A stretch of 64,000 bases of DNA from JAFECT01 sp035551675 (GCA_035551675.1 DASZMV010000040.1:186001-250000), one strand, 5' to 3'. Positions 1 through 7,020 are shown, numbered from the stretch's first letter. Notes: generated by a model from the sequence alone, not told the origin. Made by a program: numbers and translations.

Positions 1-675
1 GTAGACCAGCCCCGCCTGGTTGCCGGCCACCAGCGCCCCCATCAGCGACTGCAGATAGGCCAGGACCAACAGCACCCCGGCGATGATCGTCCAGCTCCCG
101 GGCGGCCGCGACTCGCGCTCCACCGCCTGGGCCTCCAGCCCGGTCCAGATCAGGGCCACGAACAGGATAAGCGCCGCGCCCAGGTGGATCGCCAGCCGCT
201 CCGGCGCGACGGAGGTCCGCACCTCCAACCCCGAGGCCACCATCCACCAGCCGATCAGCCCCTGCAGGGCGCCGAGGAAGAACAGGATCACGCAGCGGAC
301 GATCAGCTTGCGGTTCAGTTTCCCGGTGAGGAAGAACCAGACGAAGGGGATCAGGAACACCACGCCGATCAAGCGGCCGAGCAGCCGGTGGGTCCACTCC
401 CACCAGTAGATGCCTTTGAACTCGTGGAGGCTCATGCCCTGGTTCAGCAGCCGGTACTGGGGGATCTGGCGATAGCGCTGGAACTCCTGCGCCCATTCCG
501 ACGGATTGAGCGGCGGGATCACGCCCCGGATCGGCTTCCACTGGGTGATCGAGAGCCCTGAGTGGGTCAGGCGCGTCGCGCCGCCGACCACCACCATGGC
601 CAGAACCATGGCGGCGAGCACGAACAGCCAGACGGCCACGGCGCGCGATCGCTGCTCGGGATGAAAATGCCTCAT
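1..675 (-). CDS. ctaA: Heme A synthase (COX15/CtaA family), 3' end outside window
   Basis: Multi-pass inner-membrane enzyme that oxidises the C8 methyl of heme O to make heme A for aa3-type cytochrome oxidase. The first 225 codons are present, reading leftward from an ATG at 675, and the gene runs off the window start. The N-terminus opens with a membrane segment ending in VVVGGATRLTHSG, followed by the family motif SGLSITQWKP and then EFKGIYWWEWTHRLLGR, which holds a conserved heme-ligand His in the EW-x-HR context. Further membrane segments follow (VVFLIPFVWFF; ILFFLGALQGLIGWWMV; AIHLGAALILF, with another conserved His; and a partial LAYLQSLMGALVAG). The order of motifs matches alphaproteobacterial CtaA closely. 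It is divergent from the YmgE-like gene at 822. Confidence 0.93.
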   Translation of the reverse strand, partial: MRHFHPEQRSRAVAVWLFVLAAMVLAMVVVGGATRLTHSGLSITQWKPIRGVIPPLNPSEWAQEFQRYRQIPQYRLLNQGMSLHEFKGIYWWEWTHRLLGRLIGVVFLIPFVWFFLTGKLNRKLIVRCVILFFLGALQGLIGWWMVASGLEVRTSVAPERLAIHLGAALILFVALIWTGLEAQAVERESRPPGSWTIIAGVLLVLAYLQSLMGALVAGNQAGLVY

Positions 676-762
676 GCGCCCGGGCCGATTAGGCGAGCCG
701 GACGCCCCCGTCCAGGGCCACGTCCGAACACCGTTCCGAGAGCGACCTGTGTTCAAGGCCTT

Positions 763-788
763 GGAACCGGGGCCGCGACCGTCGTATT
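763..788 (+). promoter_or_regulatory. Possible EcfG (general stress sigma factor) promoter, weak match
   Basis: GGAAC at 763-767, a 15-nt spacer, then CGTATT at 783-788. The EcfG/SigT consensus is GGAAC-N16/17-CGTT, so the -35 is exact and the -10 is imperfect. It lies about 34 nt before the ATG of the YmgE-like gene, the same distance as the better matches at 1694, 2466, 2532, 5140 and 5204. Confidence 0.4.
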
Positions 789-821
789 GCACCCTCGAGC
801 GGTTCAGCGGAGCAGGCGTCG

Positions 822-1079
822 ATGACCGAAAACTGGGTGACCTACCTGATCGTGGCGGTGATCGGCCTGGTCCTGGGCTGGCTGGGCGACCTGATGACCG
901 GCCGCCGTCACGGCCTGATGTCGGGCCTCGCGGTCGGCGTGGTGGGCGCCTTCCTCGGCGACTTTATCGCCCGAGTGATGGAGCTGGAGTTCGCGGGCCG
1001 CTGGACGGGACCGACCCTGGCGGTCGTCGGCGCCGCGCTGCTCCTGATCACCATGGCCGCCGTGCGCCGGCGAGCGTGA
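822..1079 (+). CDS. GlsB/YeaQ/YmgE-family stress-response membrane protein
   Basis: An 85-residue, almost entirely hydrophobic protein with three predicted membrane segments (about residues 6-23, 33-52 and 62-80). The pattern GWLGDLMTGRRHGLMSG followed by GVVGAFLGDFIAR is that of the YmgE/YeaQ 'transglycosylase-associated' family, small inner-membrane proteins often induced by envelope or general stress; their molecular role is unknown. The stop at 1079 is 2 nt before the next ATG (1082), so it is probably cotranscribed with the DUF2842 gene. A GGAAC-containing promoter-like sequence sits upstream, in keeping with the stress genes nearby. Confidence 0.8.
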   Translation: MTENWVTYLIVAVIGLVLGWLGDLMTGRRHGLMSGLAVGVVGAFLGDFIARVMELEFAGRWTGPTLAVVGAALLLITMAAVRRRA

Positions 1080-1081
1080 GC

Positions 1082-1306
1082 ATGGGTCTGCACGTAGGAC
1101 CGCGTACGCGTAAGGCCGTGGCGGGGATCGTCACGGTCGCCTTTCTGATCGCCTGGATGATCTTCGCCATCGGAATGGCGACCCGCATTCCCGACGGGTG
1201 GGGAAAAGACGTCTTCCTCGCCGTCGCCGGCATCGGCTGGGGCGTACCGCTGTTCCCGCTATTCACCTGGGCCGAGCACGGGCGGTTCTTCAAGCCGAAG
1301 AGCTAG
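1082..1306 (+). CDS. DUF2842 small membrane protein
   Basis: 74 residues with two membrane segments (about 11-32 and 43-62) and a basic N-terminus (PRTRK). The C-terminal part, GWGVPLFPLFTWAEHGRF, resembles the alphaproteobacterial DUF2842 family (expected tail near Pl..W). Function unknown. It follows the YmgE-like gene by 2 nt, so the two probably form a small bicistronic unit encoding inner-membrane proteins. Family assignment is from motif memory and is less certain than the coding call. Confidence 0.68.
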   Translation: MGLHVGPRTRKAVAGIVTVAFLIAWMIFAIGMATRIPDGWGKDVFLAVAGIGWGVPLFPLFTWAEHGRFFKPKS

Positions 1307-1343
1307 CGTCTGCTAACGGCGCGCGTGTTGACGGTCGGGGCTG

Positions 1344-1451
1344 GGAACACGAAGGACACGAAGAAGCACAAAGATCACGAAGAAGAAGGATTGCGGCTTC
1401 GCCGCGAAGGCGTCGCGCCTTCCCTTTTCTGCTTTGTGTCCTTCGTGTTCC
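1344..1451. repeat. Inverted-repeat element with CACGAAGGA-type arms
   Basis: A perfect 16-nt inverted repeat, left arm 1344-1359 and right arm 1436-1451, itself made of short reiterated GAACACGAA / GGACACGAA units that continue imperfectly inward. The centre (about 1394-1420) holds a small hairpin, GCGGCTTCGCCGC. It fills most of the gap between the DUF2842 gene and the small gene at 1501. Its build matches the elements at 12230 and 12422, whose arms also consist of short purine-rich direct repeats. It codes for nothing convincing; open frames across it give the low-complexity HEGHEEAQ-type peptide typical of such elements. Confidence 0.7.
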
Positions 1452-1500
1452 TATTGCCCAGCGCAGGCGCGAACGCGACAGTCACCAGGAAGCCGCCAAG

Positions 1501-1668
1501 CTAGAACGCCGCGCGTTTCATCGCCTCGTTCGGACAGACGAAGCCAATCACCGGGTCACAGATCACGGGCGCGGTCTCTTCAGGACCTTGCGCCTCATCG
1601 GCGGGCGCTTCCACCGTCACCGTTTCGTCCGCAGGATCTTGGGGCTCCAGGCTCTCGAGATCGGCCAT
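1501..1668 (-). CDS. Small acidic protein of unknown function
   Basis: 55 residues starting at the ATG at 1668, chosen because GGAGG lies about 7 nt upstream (the open frame extends 9 codons further without a ribosome site). The N-terminal two thirds are rich in D, E, P and A (MADLESLEPQDPADETVTVE), and the C-terminus has two cysteines (VICDPVIGFVCPNEAMKR). I recognise no family. An EcfG-like promoter at 1694-1718 gives a leader of about 20 nt, so it may be transcribed separately from hsp20 upstream and belong to the same stress set. Confidence 0.6.
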   Translation of the reverse strand: MADLESLEPQDPADETVTVEAPADEAQGPEETAPVICDPVIGFVCPNEAMKRAAF

Positions 1669-1693
1669 GACAAAACCTCCGCCATCCCAAGCC

Positions 1694-1718
1694 AACTGCT
1701 TGAGACGGCGTCGGTTCC
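1694..1718 (-). promoter_or_regulatory. Probable EcfG-type promoter for the small acidic protein gene
   Basis: On the minus strand GGAAC (1718-1714), exactly 16 nt, then AGTT (1697-1694). Only the first -10 base departs from GGAAC-N16-CGTT. It lies in the 72-nt gap between hsp20 and the small gene, 26 nt before the ATG at 1668. Confidence 0.55.
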
Positions 1719-1740
1719 CTGGCCCCTTGTGGGGTAAGTC

Positions 1741-2421
1741 TCAGCCCGGCCGCACCTCGATACGGCGGCGCTGGTCGGCGTCCGCATCCTTGGGCATGAC
1801 GATGTTCAAGACGCCGTCGCGGAAGTCCGCCTTCACCGCTGTGTGGTCCACGTCGCGAGGCAGGGCGAAGCGGCGCTCGACTCTGCCGAACCGGCGCTCG
1901 GTGATATGGAAGTTGGCGTTGTCGTCGCGACTCTCGTCGGCCTTCATGCCGCGCACCACCAAGGCGTCGTTGTCGAGTTCGACCTGAACGTCGGCGACCT
2001 TCAGACCCGGCAGCTCGACGTGCAGGCGATAGTCCTTGTCGGTCTCCTTCAGGTCCGCGCGCGGCAGTCCCGCGAACGACGTCCCGCCCGTGAGCTCCGG
2101 CAGCCCGCGTGACGTGTTGATGTAGCCGCCGCGGTTGCTCGCCGCCTCGCGCCACACCTCGTCGAACCAGCGGGCCATCTCCGTCTGGATCGTCGCCAGC
2201 GGGCGCCAGGTGTCGCGCCACAATTCCGGCGCGGTCATGAACGGTGAACGATCCGGCATTGCCTCGTCGTCGCGCGCGCGGCGCTGCGCTTCGAACGATG
2301 CACCTTCCGGCGGACGACGCTCGCGATCGCGCGCGCGCGACATGTCGGTTTTCACCTCGGGGTTGGATTGCGGGTTAGGTTGCGGGTTGGATTGCGAACC
2401 TTGGCCTTGCACGTCAGGCAT
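1741..2421 (-). CDS. Small heat-shock protein, Hsp20/alpha-crystallin family
   Basis: ATP-independent holdase chaperone that binds unfolding proteins under stress. At 226 residues it is longer than the usual 140-170. The first 60 or so residues are a low-complexity, Asn/Pro- and Arg-rich extension (repeated QPNPQSNP). The stretch at about 65-100 (FMTAPELWRDTWRPLATIQTEMARWFDEVW) is the usual amphipathic N-terminal arm of bacterial Hsp20. The alpha-crystallin domain occupies about 118-222, with the beta-strand signature LPGLKVADVQVELDNDALVVRG and the late signature FALPRDVD..VKADFRDGVLNIVMPK. It is divergent from the CBS gene at 2592, and both starts carry the same GGAAC-N16-CGGTT promoter-like sequence. 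Confidence 0.92.
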   Translation of the reverse strand: MPDVQGQGSQSNPQPNPQSNPEVKTDMSRARDRERRPPEGASFEAQRRARDDEAMPDRSPFMTAPELWRDTWRPLATIQTEMARWFDEVWREAASNRGGYINTSRGLPELTGGTSFAGLPRADLKETDKDYRLHVELPGLKVADVQVELDNDALVVRGMKADESRDDNANFHITERRFGRVERRFALPRDVDHTAVKADFRDGVLNIVMPKDADADQRRRIEVRPG

Positions 2422-2465
2422 GGGACGACTTCCTCGTATCGGCTTCCCCCGCCCATTGCGCCTTC

Positions 2466-2491
2466 AACCGAGAGACCGCGCACGCTGTTCC
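2466..2491 (-). promoter_or_regulatory. Probable EcfG-type promoter of hsp20
   Basis: Minus-strand GGAAC (2491-2487), a 16-nt spacer (2486-2471), CGGTT (2470-2466). The -10 end is 45 nt from the hsp20 ATG. The same -10 variant (CGGTT in place of CGTT) occurs at the divergent promoter at 2532, so it is probably a genuine local form. Confidence 0.6.
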
Positions 2492-2531
2492 GAGGTTGCG
2501 AGCGTCGCCGCAAATTTCATGAGGCGCCCAC

Positions 2532-2557
2532 GGAACGCGTGAGGGGCGGGCCCGGTT
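2532..2557 (+). promoter_or_regulatory. Probable EcfG-type promoter of the CBS-domain gene
   Basis: GGAAC (2532-2536), a 16-nt spacer (2537-2552), CGGTT (2553-2557), ending 34 nt before the ATG at 2592. It mirrors the hsp20 promoter, so the two stress genes have matching divergent promoters about 40 nt apart. Confidence 0.6.
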
Positions 2558-2591
2558 TCGCCGTTTTACCTCCGAGCGATGGAGACTCGAG

Positions 2592-3032
2592 ATGAAAGTG
2601 CGCGACTGCATGACCCGTCAGGTCCTGACTACCAAGCCCCAAGAATCCCTGCAGACCGCGGCGAAGCTGATGCTCGAATCCGACATCGGCTTCATTCCGG
2701 TCGAAGACGACGACCGGCTCGTGGGCACGCTCACCGACCGCGACATCGTGGTGCGCGCCATCGCCAAGGGTTTGGGACCCGACACCCGCGTTCGCGACGT
2801 GATGACCAAGGAGGTCCTGTACTGCTACGACGACGCCGACCTCGACGACGTCGCCGACAACATGGCCGACATCCAGGTGCGGCGCTTGCCCGTCGTCGAC
2901 AGCGGGAAGCGTCTCGTCGGCGTTATCTCCACCGGCGACCTCGCCCGCGAAACCGATGGTGAAGTCTGCGCCATGGCCATGAGCGGCGTCGTACAGCCGG
3001 GCGGCTCGCACAACCAGTCGACCGGCTTCTAG
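2592..3032 (+). CDS. Tandem CBS-domain protein
   Basis: 146 residues made of one Bateman module. CBS1 is about residues 1-60 (VRDCMTRQVLTTKP...GFIPVEDDDRLVGTLTDRDI) and CBS2 about 66-125 (VRDVMTKEVLYCYDDADL...RRLPVVDSGKRLVGVISTGDLA). Such stand-alone proteins bind adenine nucleotides or S-adenosyl ligands and are often stress- or redox-responsive; the ligand and partner here are unknown. The start is the ATG at 2592, with GGAGACTCGAG just upstream. It ends with a short polar tail (QPGGSHNQSTGF) and is followed by a strong terminator at 3061, so it is probably monocistronic. Confidence 0.9.
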   Translation: MKVRDCMTRQVLTTKPQESLQTAAKLMLESDIGFIPVEDDDRLVGTLTDRDIVVRAIAKGLGPDTRVRDVMTKEVLYCYDDADLDDVADNMADIQVRRLPVVDSGKRLVGVISTGDLARETDGEVCAMAMSGVVQPGGSHNQSTGF

Positions 3033-3060
3033 AACGCAGAGTCAGCGGCTCCGCAACGAT

Positions 3061-3088
3061 GGCGGCTCCCAGAACGGGAGCCGCCTTT
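3061..3088 (+). terminator. Rho-independent terminator after the CBS gene
   Basis: Perfect 10-bp stem (3061-3070 with 3076-3085), 5-nt loop AGAAC, then TTT. It lies 29 nt after the CBS stop and also separates it from the convergent histidine kinase gene. Confidence 0.85.
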
Positions 3089-3144
3089 CATCTGCGCAAT
3101 TGGCAGGATGGTCAGGAATACGCAGGTCCCTTGCGCATCTCGAC

Positions 3145-5100
3145 TTACTTACCCTCGATGATCATCCGGATGCAGGCGGCGAGTTTGTCGATCGGGAACG
3201 GCTTGCTCATGACGTGCATGCCGGGTTCGAGGCGGCCGTTGGCGAGCGCGGCGTTTTCCGCGTAGCCGGTGATGAACAGCACCTTCAGCTTGGGCCGCCG
3301 CACACGCGCAGCGTCGGCCATCTGTCTTCCGTCCATGCCGCCGGGCAACCCGACGTCGGTGATCAGGAGTTCGACGTTCACGTCCGATTCCAGCACCTTC
3401 AGACCCGACGCCGCGTCGGCCGCCTCGATGGCCTGATAACCGAGTTCGGCCAGCGTATCGCCGATCAGCATCCGCACCGTAGGTTCGTCGTCGACGACGA
3501 GAACGATTTCGCCCGTCCCGTCGTGAGGGAGCTCCTTCGCCTCGTCGTCGCTAGGGTTCTCGACCGTGTCGCCATGGTGGCGGGGCAGATAGATTTTCAG
3601 CGTCGTGCCCTGGCCGACCTCCGAATAGATCCGCACCTGACCGTTCGATTGCTTGGCGAACCCGTAGATCATCGACAGGCCGAGGCCCGTCCCCTGGCCG
3701 ATCGGCTTGGTGGTAAAGAACGGATCGAACGCGCGCGCCGCGATTTCGGGCGCCATGCCCACGCCCGTGTCGCTCACTGAAATGGCCACGAACTGCCCGC
3801 GCGGCATGTCGCGCAGATCGGCCGCAGGCTGGTCCACCCAGGTGTTGGTGGTTTCGATGGTCAGCCGCCCGCCCTCGGGCATGGCGTCGCGGGCGTTGAT
3901 GCAGAGGTTCAGAATCGCGTTCTCGAGTTGGTGCGGGTCGCAGAAGCAAGGCCACAGGCCGACCGCGAGCACCGTCTCCATGACGACCCCGGGCCCGACG
4001 GTGCGCCGGATCAGCTCCTCGATGTCGGCGATAAGCCGGTTGGCGTCGATCGCCTTCGGCTCCAGTGTCTGCTGGCGTGAAAAGGCGAGCAGGCGGTGGG
4101 TCAATGTAGCGGCCCGCGTGGACGCCCCATGTGCAGCGGTGATGTAGCGTTCGAGCTCGTTGATACGACCCTGGGCCAGGCGCGCCTTCATCAAATCCAG
4201 ACTGCCGGTGATCCCGGTCAGCAAATTGTTGAAGTCGTGCGCCAAGCCGCCGGTGAGCTGGCCGACCGCCTCCATCTTCTGCGCCTGGAACAGCGCCTTC
4301 TGCGAGCGCTCCAGTTCCAGTTGCGTCTCGCGCTGTTGGGTCATGTCGCGCGTGACCTTGGCGAAGCCGACCAGACGGCCGTCGTCGTCGTAGATGGCGT
4401 CGATGGCGACGTTGGCCCAGAATCGCGCGCCGTCCTTGCGCGCCCGCCAACCCTCGCCGGTGAACCGGCCTTCGCGCTCGGCGGTCTCCAGCGCCGTCCA
4501 TGGCGCACGCGCGTCCACGTCCTCCGGCGTAAAAAACCGCGAATAATGCTGGCCCACGATCTCGTCGGCGGTATAGCCCTTGATGCGCTCGGCGCCGGCA
4601 TTCCAGGTGGTGATGCGCCCTTGCGGATCCAGCATGTAGATGGCGTAGTCGCTGACGCCCTGAACCAGCAACCGAAAGCCCCGCTCGTTCTCCAGGGCGG
4701 CGACCATCGCCTCGCGATAGGCGGTCACGTCGCGGGTGACCTTGGCGAAGCCGACGATCTTAGCGCCTTCGCGGATCGCGTCGACGACGTCCATCGCGTA
4801 GAACCGGCTTCCGTCCTTGCGCACGCACCAGCCCTCCGCTGCGTAGCGTCCCTCCTCGGCCGCGGTTTTCAGAACCTGTTGCGGTAAACCGGACTCGCGA
4901 TCTTTCGCCGTGTAAAATAGCGAGAAATGTTCGCCGATGATTTCGTCGGCGGTGTAACCCTTGATCCATTCGGCGCCTGGGTTCCAGCTCGCCACATGTC
5001 CCTCGGGATCGAGTCTGTAGATGGCGTAGTCGACGATCGACTGAACCAGTTGCTCATAGACACTCGGCTCGAGTGCGCGGGGTTCGTTCTGTTTCGCCAA
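3145..5100 (-). CDS. PAS-PAS hybrid sensor histidine kinase with receiver domain
   Basis: 651-residue cytoplasmic sensor without membrane segments. Two near-identical PAS/PAC modules span about 14-130 and 143-257; both carry DYAIYxLDP..G...WN.GAE.IKGYTADEI and end in GFAKVTRD(V/M)T. A dimerisation domain follows, with phospho-acceptor His288 in GGLAHDFNNLL, then an HATPase domain (about 385-515; N box NLCINARDAMP, G boxes DTGVGM and GTGLGLSM), and a receiver domain (about 530-648) with acidic pocket VVDDEP, phospho-acceptor Asp582 (LLITDVGLPGG) and Lys633 (KPFP). The start codon is TTG. The upstream GGATC-N16-CGTT suggests control by the general-stress sigma factor. The signal is unknown and no cognate regulator is adjacent. 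Confidence 0.92.
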   Translation of the reverse strand: MAKQNEPRALEPSVYEQLVQSIVDYAIYRLDPEGHVASWNPGAEWIKGYTADEIIGEHFSLFYTAKDRESGLPQQVLKTAAEEGRYAAEGWCVRKDGSRFYAMDVVDAIREGAKIVGFAKVTRDVTAYREAMVAALENERGFRLLVQGVSDYAIYMLDPQGRITTWNAGAERIKGYTADEIVGQHYSRFFTPEDVDARAPWTALETAEREGRFTGEGWRARKDGARFWANVAIDAIYDDDGRLVGFAKVTRDMTQQRETQLELERSQKALFQAQKMEAVGQLTGGLAHDFNNLLTGITGSLDLMKARLAQGRINELERYITAAHGASTRAATLTHRLLAFSRQQTLEPKAIDANRLIADIEELIRRTVGPGVVMETVLAVGLWPCFCDPHQLENAILNLCINARDAMPEGGRLTIETTNTWVDQPAADLRDMPRGQFVAISVSDTGVGMAPEIAARAFDPFFTTKPIGQGTGLGLSMIYGFAKQSNGQVRIYSEVGQGTTLKIYLPRHHGDTVENPSDDEAKELPHDGTGEIVLVVDDEPTVRMLIGDTLAELGYQAIEAADAASGLKVLESDVNVELLITDVGLPGGMDGRQMADAARVRRPKLKVLFITGYAENAALANGRLEPGMHVMSKPFPIDKLAACIRMIIEGK

Positions 5101-5139
5101 GACCTTGCTGTCCGTACAGCTTTACTCCGGATAAAAGGC

Positions 5140-5164
5140 AACGCATGGGTGCGACGATTGATCC
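5140..5164 (-). promoter_or_regulatory. Possible EcfG-type promoter of the hybrid kinase
   Basis: Minus-strand GGATC (5164-5160), exactly 16 nt, CGTT (5143-5140). There is one mismatch in the -35. It ends 39 nt before the TTG start of the kinase and lies beside the perfect match serving the divergent SPFH gene. Confidence 0.45.
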
Positions 5165-5203
5165 GGAAAACGGGGTGGCCGCATGTGGCGCCCGCGTCGC
5201 GCC

Positions 5204-5228
5204 GGAACAAGCGTGAAGTCTGCGCGTT
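5204..5228 (+). promoter_or_regulatory. EcfG-type promoter of the SPFH gene, perfect consensus
   Basis: GGAAC (5204-5208), 16 nt (5209-5224), CGTT (5225-5228): an exact match to the published alphaproteobacterial EcfG/SigT consensus. It ends 38 nt before the chosen ATG at 5267, which supports that start over the upstream alternative at 5183, which would lie before the promoter. Confidence 0.68.
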
Positions 5229-5266
5229 GCGCGCATGCGGGTCAGTCCGCGTGCGAGGAGGCCGGC

Positions 5267-6238
5267 ATGAGCATGCAAGGGGCCCAGATTTCCAATGTGT
5301 TGGGCGCAGGATCGCGGACGCGGGCGACCAGCGCGGCGCCAACGCTGTTGTTCATTCTGATCTTTGGCGCCGGCTTGGCGCTGGCCTACGCCGGGCTCGG
5401 CATCGGCTACGCCGCCGCCGGATCGATCGCGGTCGCGGGTCTTATCATTGCGGCGGTCGTCGGCACGGCAGTGAAGGTGGCGGCGCAATGGGAGCGCGCC
5501 GTCGTGCTTCGACTCGGCCGCTTTCGCGTTCAACAGGGGCCCGGCCTGTTCGTGATCGTGCCCATTGTCGACACCGTCGCCGCCTGGATCGACACGCGCG
5601 TCATCACTTCGACGTTCAAGGCGGAGAAAACCCTGACCAGGGACACCGTGCCGGTCGACGTCGACGCGGTGCTGTTCTGGAAGGTGGTCGACCCGCAGAA
5701 AGCCGCCATCGACGTGGCGGACTATCAGAGCGCCATCAACTGGGCGGCGCAGACTGCGCTGCGCGACGTGATCGGTAAGACCATGCTGTCGGACATGCTG
5801 GAAGGTCGTGAAAAGATCAGCGACGTGCTGCGCACGATCATCGACGAGCGCACCCGGCCGTGGGGCGTCAACGTCATTTCGGTGGAGGTGAAGGACGTGC
5901 TGATCCCGCCAGGCCTGGAGAACGCCATGTCGATGCAGGCCCAGGCCGAACGCGAGCGCCAGGCGCGGGTGATCCTGGGCGATTCCGAACGCCAGATCGC
6001 GGAGAAATTCAAAGAGGCGGCGAGGACCTACGCCGACGACCCGACGGCCTTCCACCTGCGCGCCATGAACATGCTCTACGAGGGCCTGAAGACCAACTCG
6101 ACCATCCTGGTCGTGCCCAGCACTGCGATCGAGTCCATGCAGCTCGGCGGCCTGGCCGGCCTCACCGCGCTCGGCCTGAACGGACGCGATCGCGCGACGC
6201 CCCCTCTGGTCGCAACGCCGGGCGCGGAGGCGCACTGA
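5267..6238 (+). CDS. SPFH/Band-7 (stomatin/slipin-like) membrane protein
   Basis: 323 residues. The ATG at 5267 is chosen because GAGGAGG lies 7 nt before it and a consensus EcfG promoter ends 38 nt upstream. A hydrophobic hairpin at about 24-75 (LLFILIFGAGLALAYAGLGIG; GSIAVAGLIIAAVVGTAV) anchors it, followed by the Band-7 domain from about 78 (QWERAVVLRLGRFRV...GPGLFVIVPIVDTVAAWIDTRV) to about 240. A helix rich in A, E, Q and R follows (AMSMQAQAERERQARVILGDSERQIAEKF), typical of slipins. These proteins form membrane-bound oligomers and are often paired with NfeD proteases, but no nfeD is adjacent here. Likely a stress-induced membrane scaffold. Confidence 0.9.
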   Translation: MSMQGAQISNVLGAGSRTRATSAAPTLLFILIFGAGLALAYAGLGIGYAAAGSIAVAGLIIAAVVGTAVKVAAQWERAVVLRLGRFRVQQGPGLFVIVPIVDTVAAWIDTRVITSTFKAEKTLTRDTVPVDVDAVLFWKVVDPQKAAIDVADYQSAINWAAQTALRDVIGKTMLSDMLEGREKISDVLRTIIDERTRPWGVNVISVEVKDVLIPPGLENAMSMQAQAERERQARVILGDSERQIAEKFKEAARTYADDPTAFHLRAMNMLYEGLKTNSTILVVPSTAIESMQLGGLAGLTALGLNGRDRATPPLVATPGAEAH

Positions 6239-6242
6239 GAAG

Positions 6243-6300
6243 TGGAGACATGTACGACTTGATTCCGCGGTCGCGATCGCGGAGTCGTACGTGTCCCCGC
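6243..6300. repeat. Hairpin repeat built on GGACATGTACGACTT
   Basis: GGAGACATGTACGACT (6244-6259) and its near-complement AGTCGTACGTGTCCCC (about 6283-6298) form a 16-bp stem with two mismatches, enclosing a second palindrome (CCGCGGTCGCGATCGCGG). It begins 5 nt after the SPFH stop. A further copy in the inverse direction is at 7095-7113. The element may act as a transcription stop, but no T-run follows. Confidence 0.6.
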
Positions 6301-6309
6301 TTATCGTTT

Positions 6310-7020
6310 TCAATGAACCGCGCGGTAGGAGATGGGCGTGCACATCGACGCAGCGTAGGGACTGGCGGCGCCGTCGCGCCGCGCCTTGTCGACATCCGCC
6401 TGCGTCAGGCGGCCGGTCTTGAGGATCTCCTGTTCCGTCGTCCGCGAGATGTCGCCCAGCAGAATCGTCGTGTGCCGGGCGCGCGCGATGTTGGTTCGGA
6501 GCTCTGCCTCCTCCGGCTGGCCGAACGGTCGCGCACCGCCTACGAGGCTCTGGAACGTCGACCACACGTCGTATTCGTTCGTGCCCGCTTCCTGGGCGTC
6601 ATGCGCCCAATGGGCGATCTTTGCGTATTCGATCATGTCTTCCTGGCGCACATGACCGGCGGCCTGCGACGACAACAGCGTGTCCCAGCCGGTGATGTCC
6701 CAGGAGTGGGGCCTGGGCTCCGGAATCGCCGCCACTTGCCCCAGCCGATGTTGCATCGCGGCCTGGTCGACGACCGCCTTCAACTCGTCCAGCCGTTTAT
6801 CCGCGCAGGCGCTCTCCGCCACCAGCTCCGCACGCTGGCGAAGGAAGATGGCGTAGTTCTCCTTCAACACCCGTTCGGCGACGTTCACCTGGGACTCGTG
6901 CTTGAAAGACTCGACTGCCTGCTCGGCGCCGAGCGCGGTCAGCACGCCCAGCACGATGATGCCGTACTCCTTCAGAAACTCACGCAGCCCGTGCCACGCC
7001 TTCGGCTTGTGGATGTCCAC
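6310..7020 (-). CDS. Membrane-anchored protein of unknown function
   Basis: 236 residues from a GTG at 7020, with GGGGA 6 nt upstream. The N-terminus reads WHGLREFLKEYGIIVLGVLTALGAEQ, one short membrane segment at about 16-32 preceded by a basic/aromatic stretch, then an alpha-helical, largely soluble region with several Cys (SACADKRL; ASMCTPISY). The N-terminal signature recurs in proteins of unknown function in Caulobacteraceae, but I know no assigned role. The gene is enclosed by copies of the GGACATGTACGACTT repeat (6244, 6283 and 7095), so it may have arrived or moved as a repeat-bounded unit of about 870 bp. Confidence 0.72.
   Translation of the reverse strand: MDIHKPKAWHGLREFLKEYGIIVLGVLTALGAEQAVESFKHESQVNVAERVLKENYAIFLRQRAELVAESACADKRLDELKAVVDQAAMQHRLGQVAAIPEPRPHSWDITGWDTLLSSQAAGHVRQEDMIEYAKIAHWAHDAQEAGTNEYDVWSTFQSLVGGARPFGQPEEAELRTNIARARHTTILLGDISRTTEQEILKTGRLTQADVDKARRDGAASPYAASMCTPISYRAVH

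Noticed and set aside
1198..1737. A 179-codon open frame with HEGHEEAQ
   Set aside because: It crosses the DUF2842 gene, the inverted-repeat element and the antisense of the small acidic protein. It is a repeat artefact.
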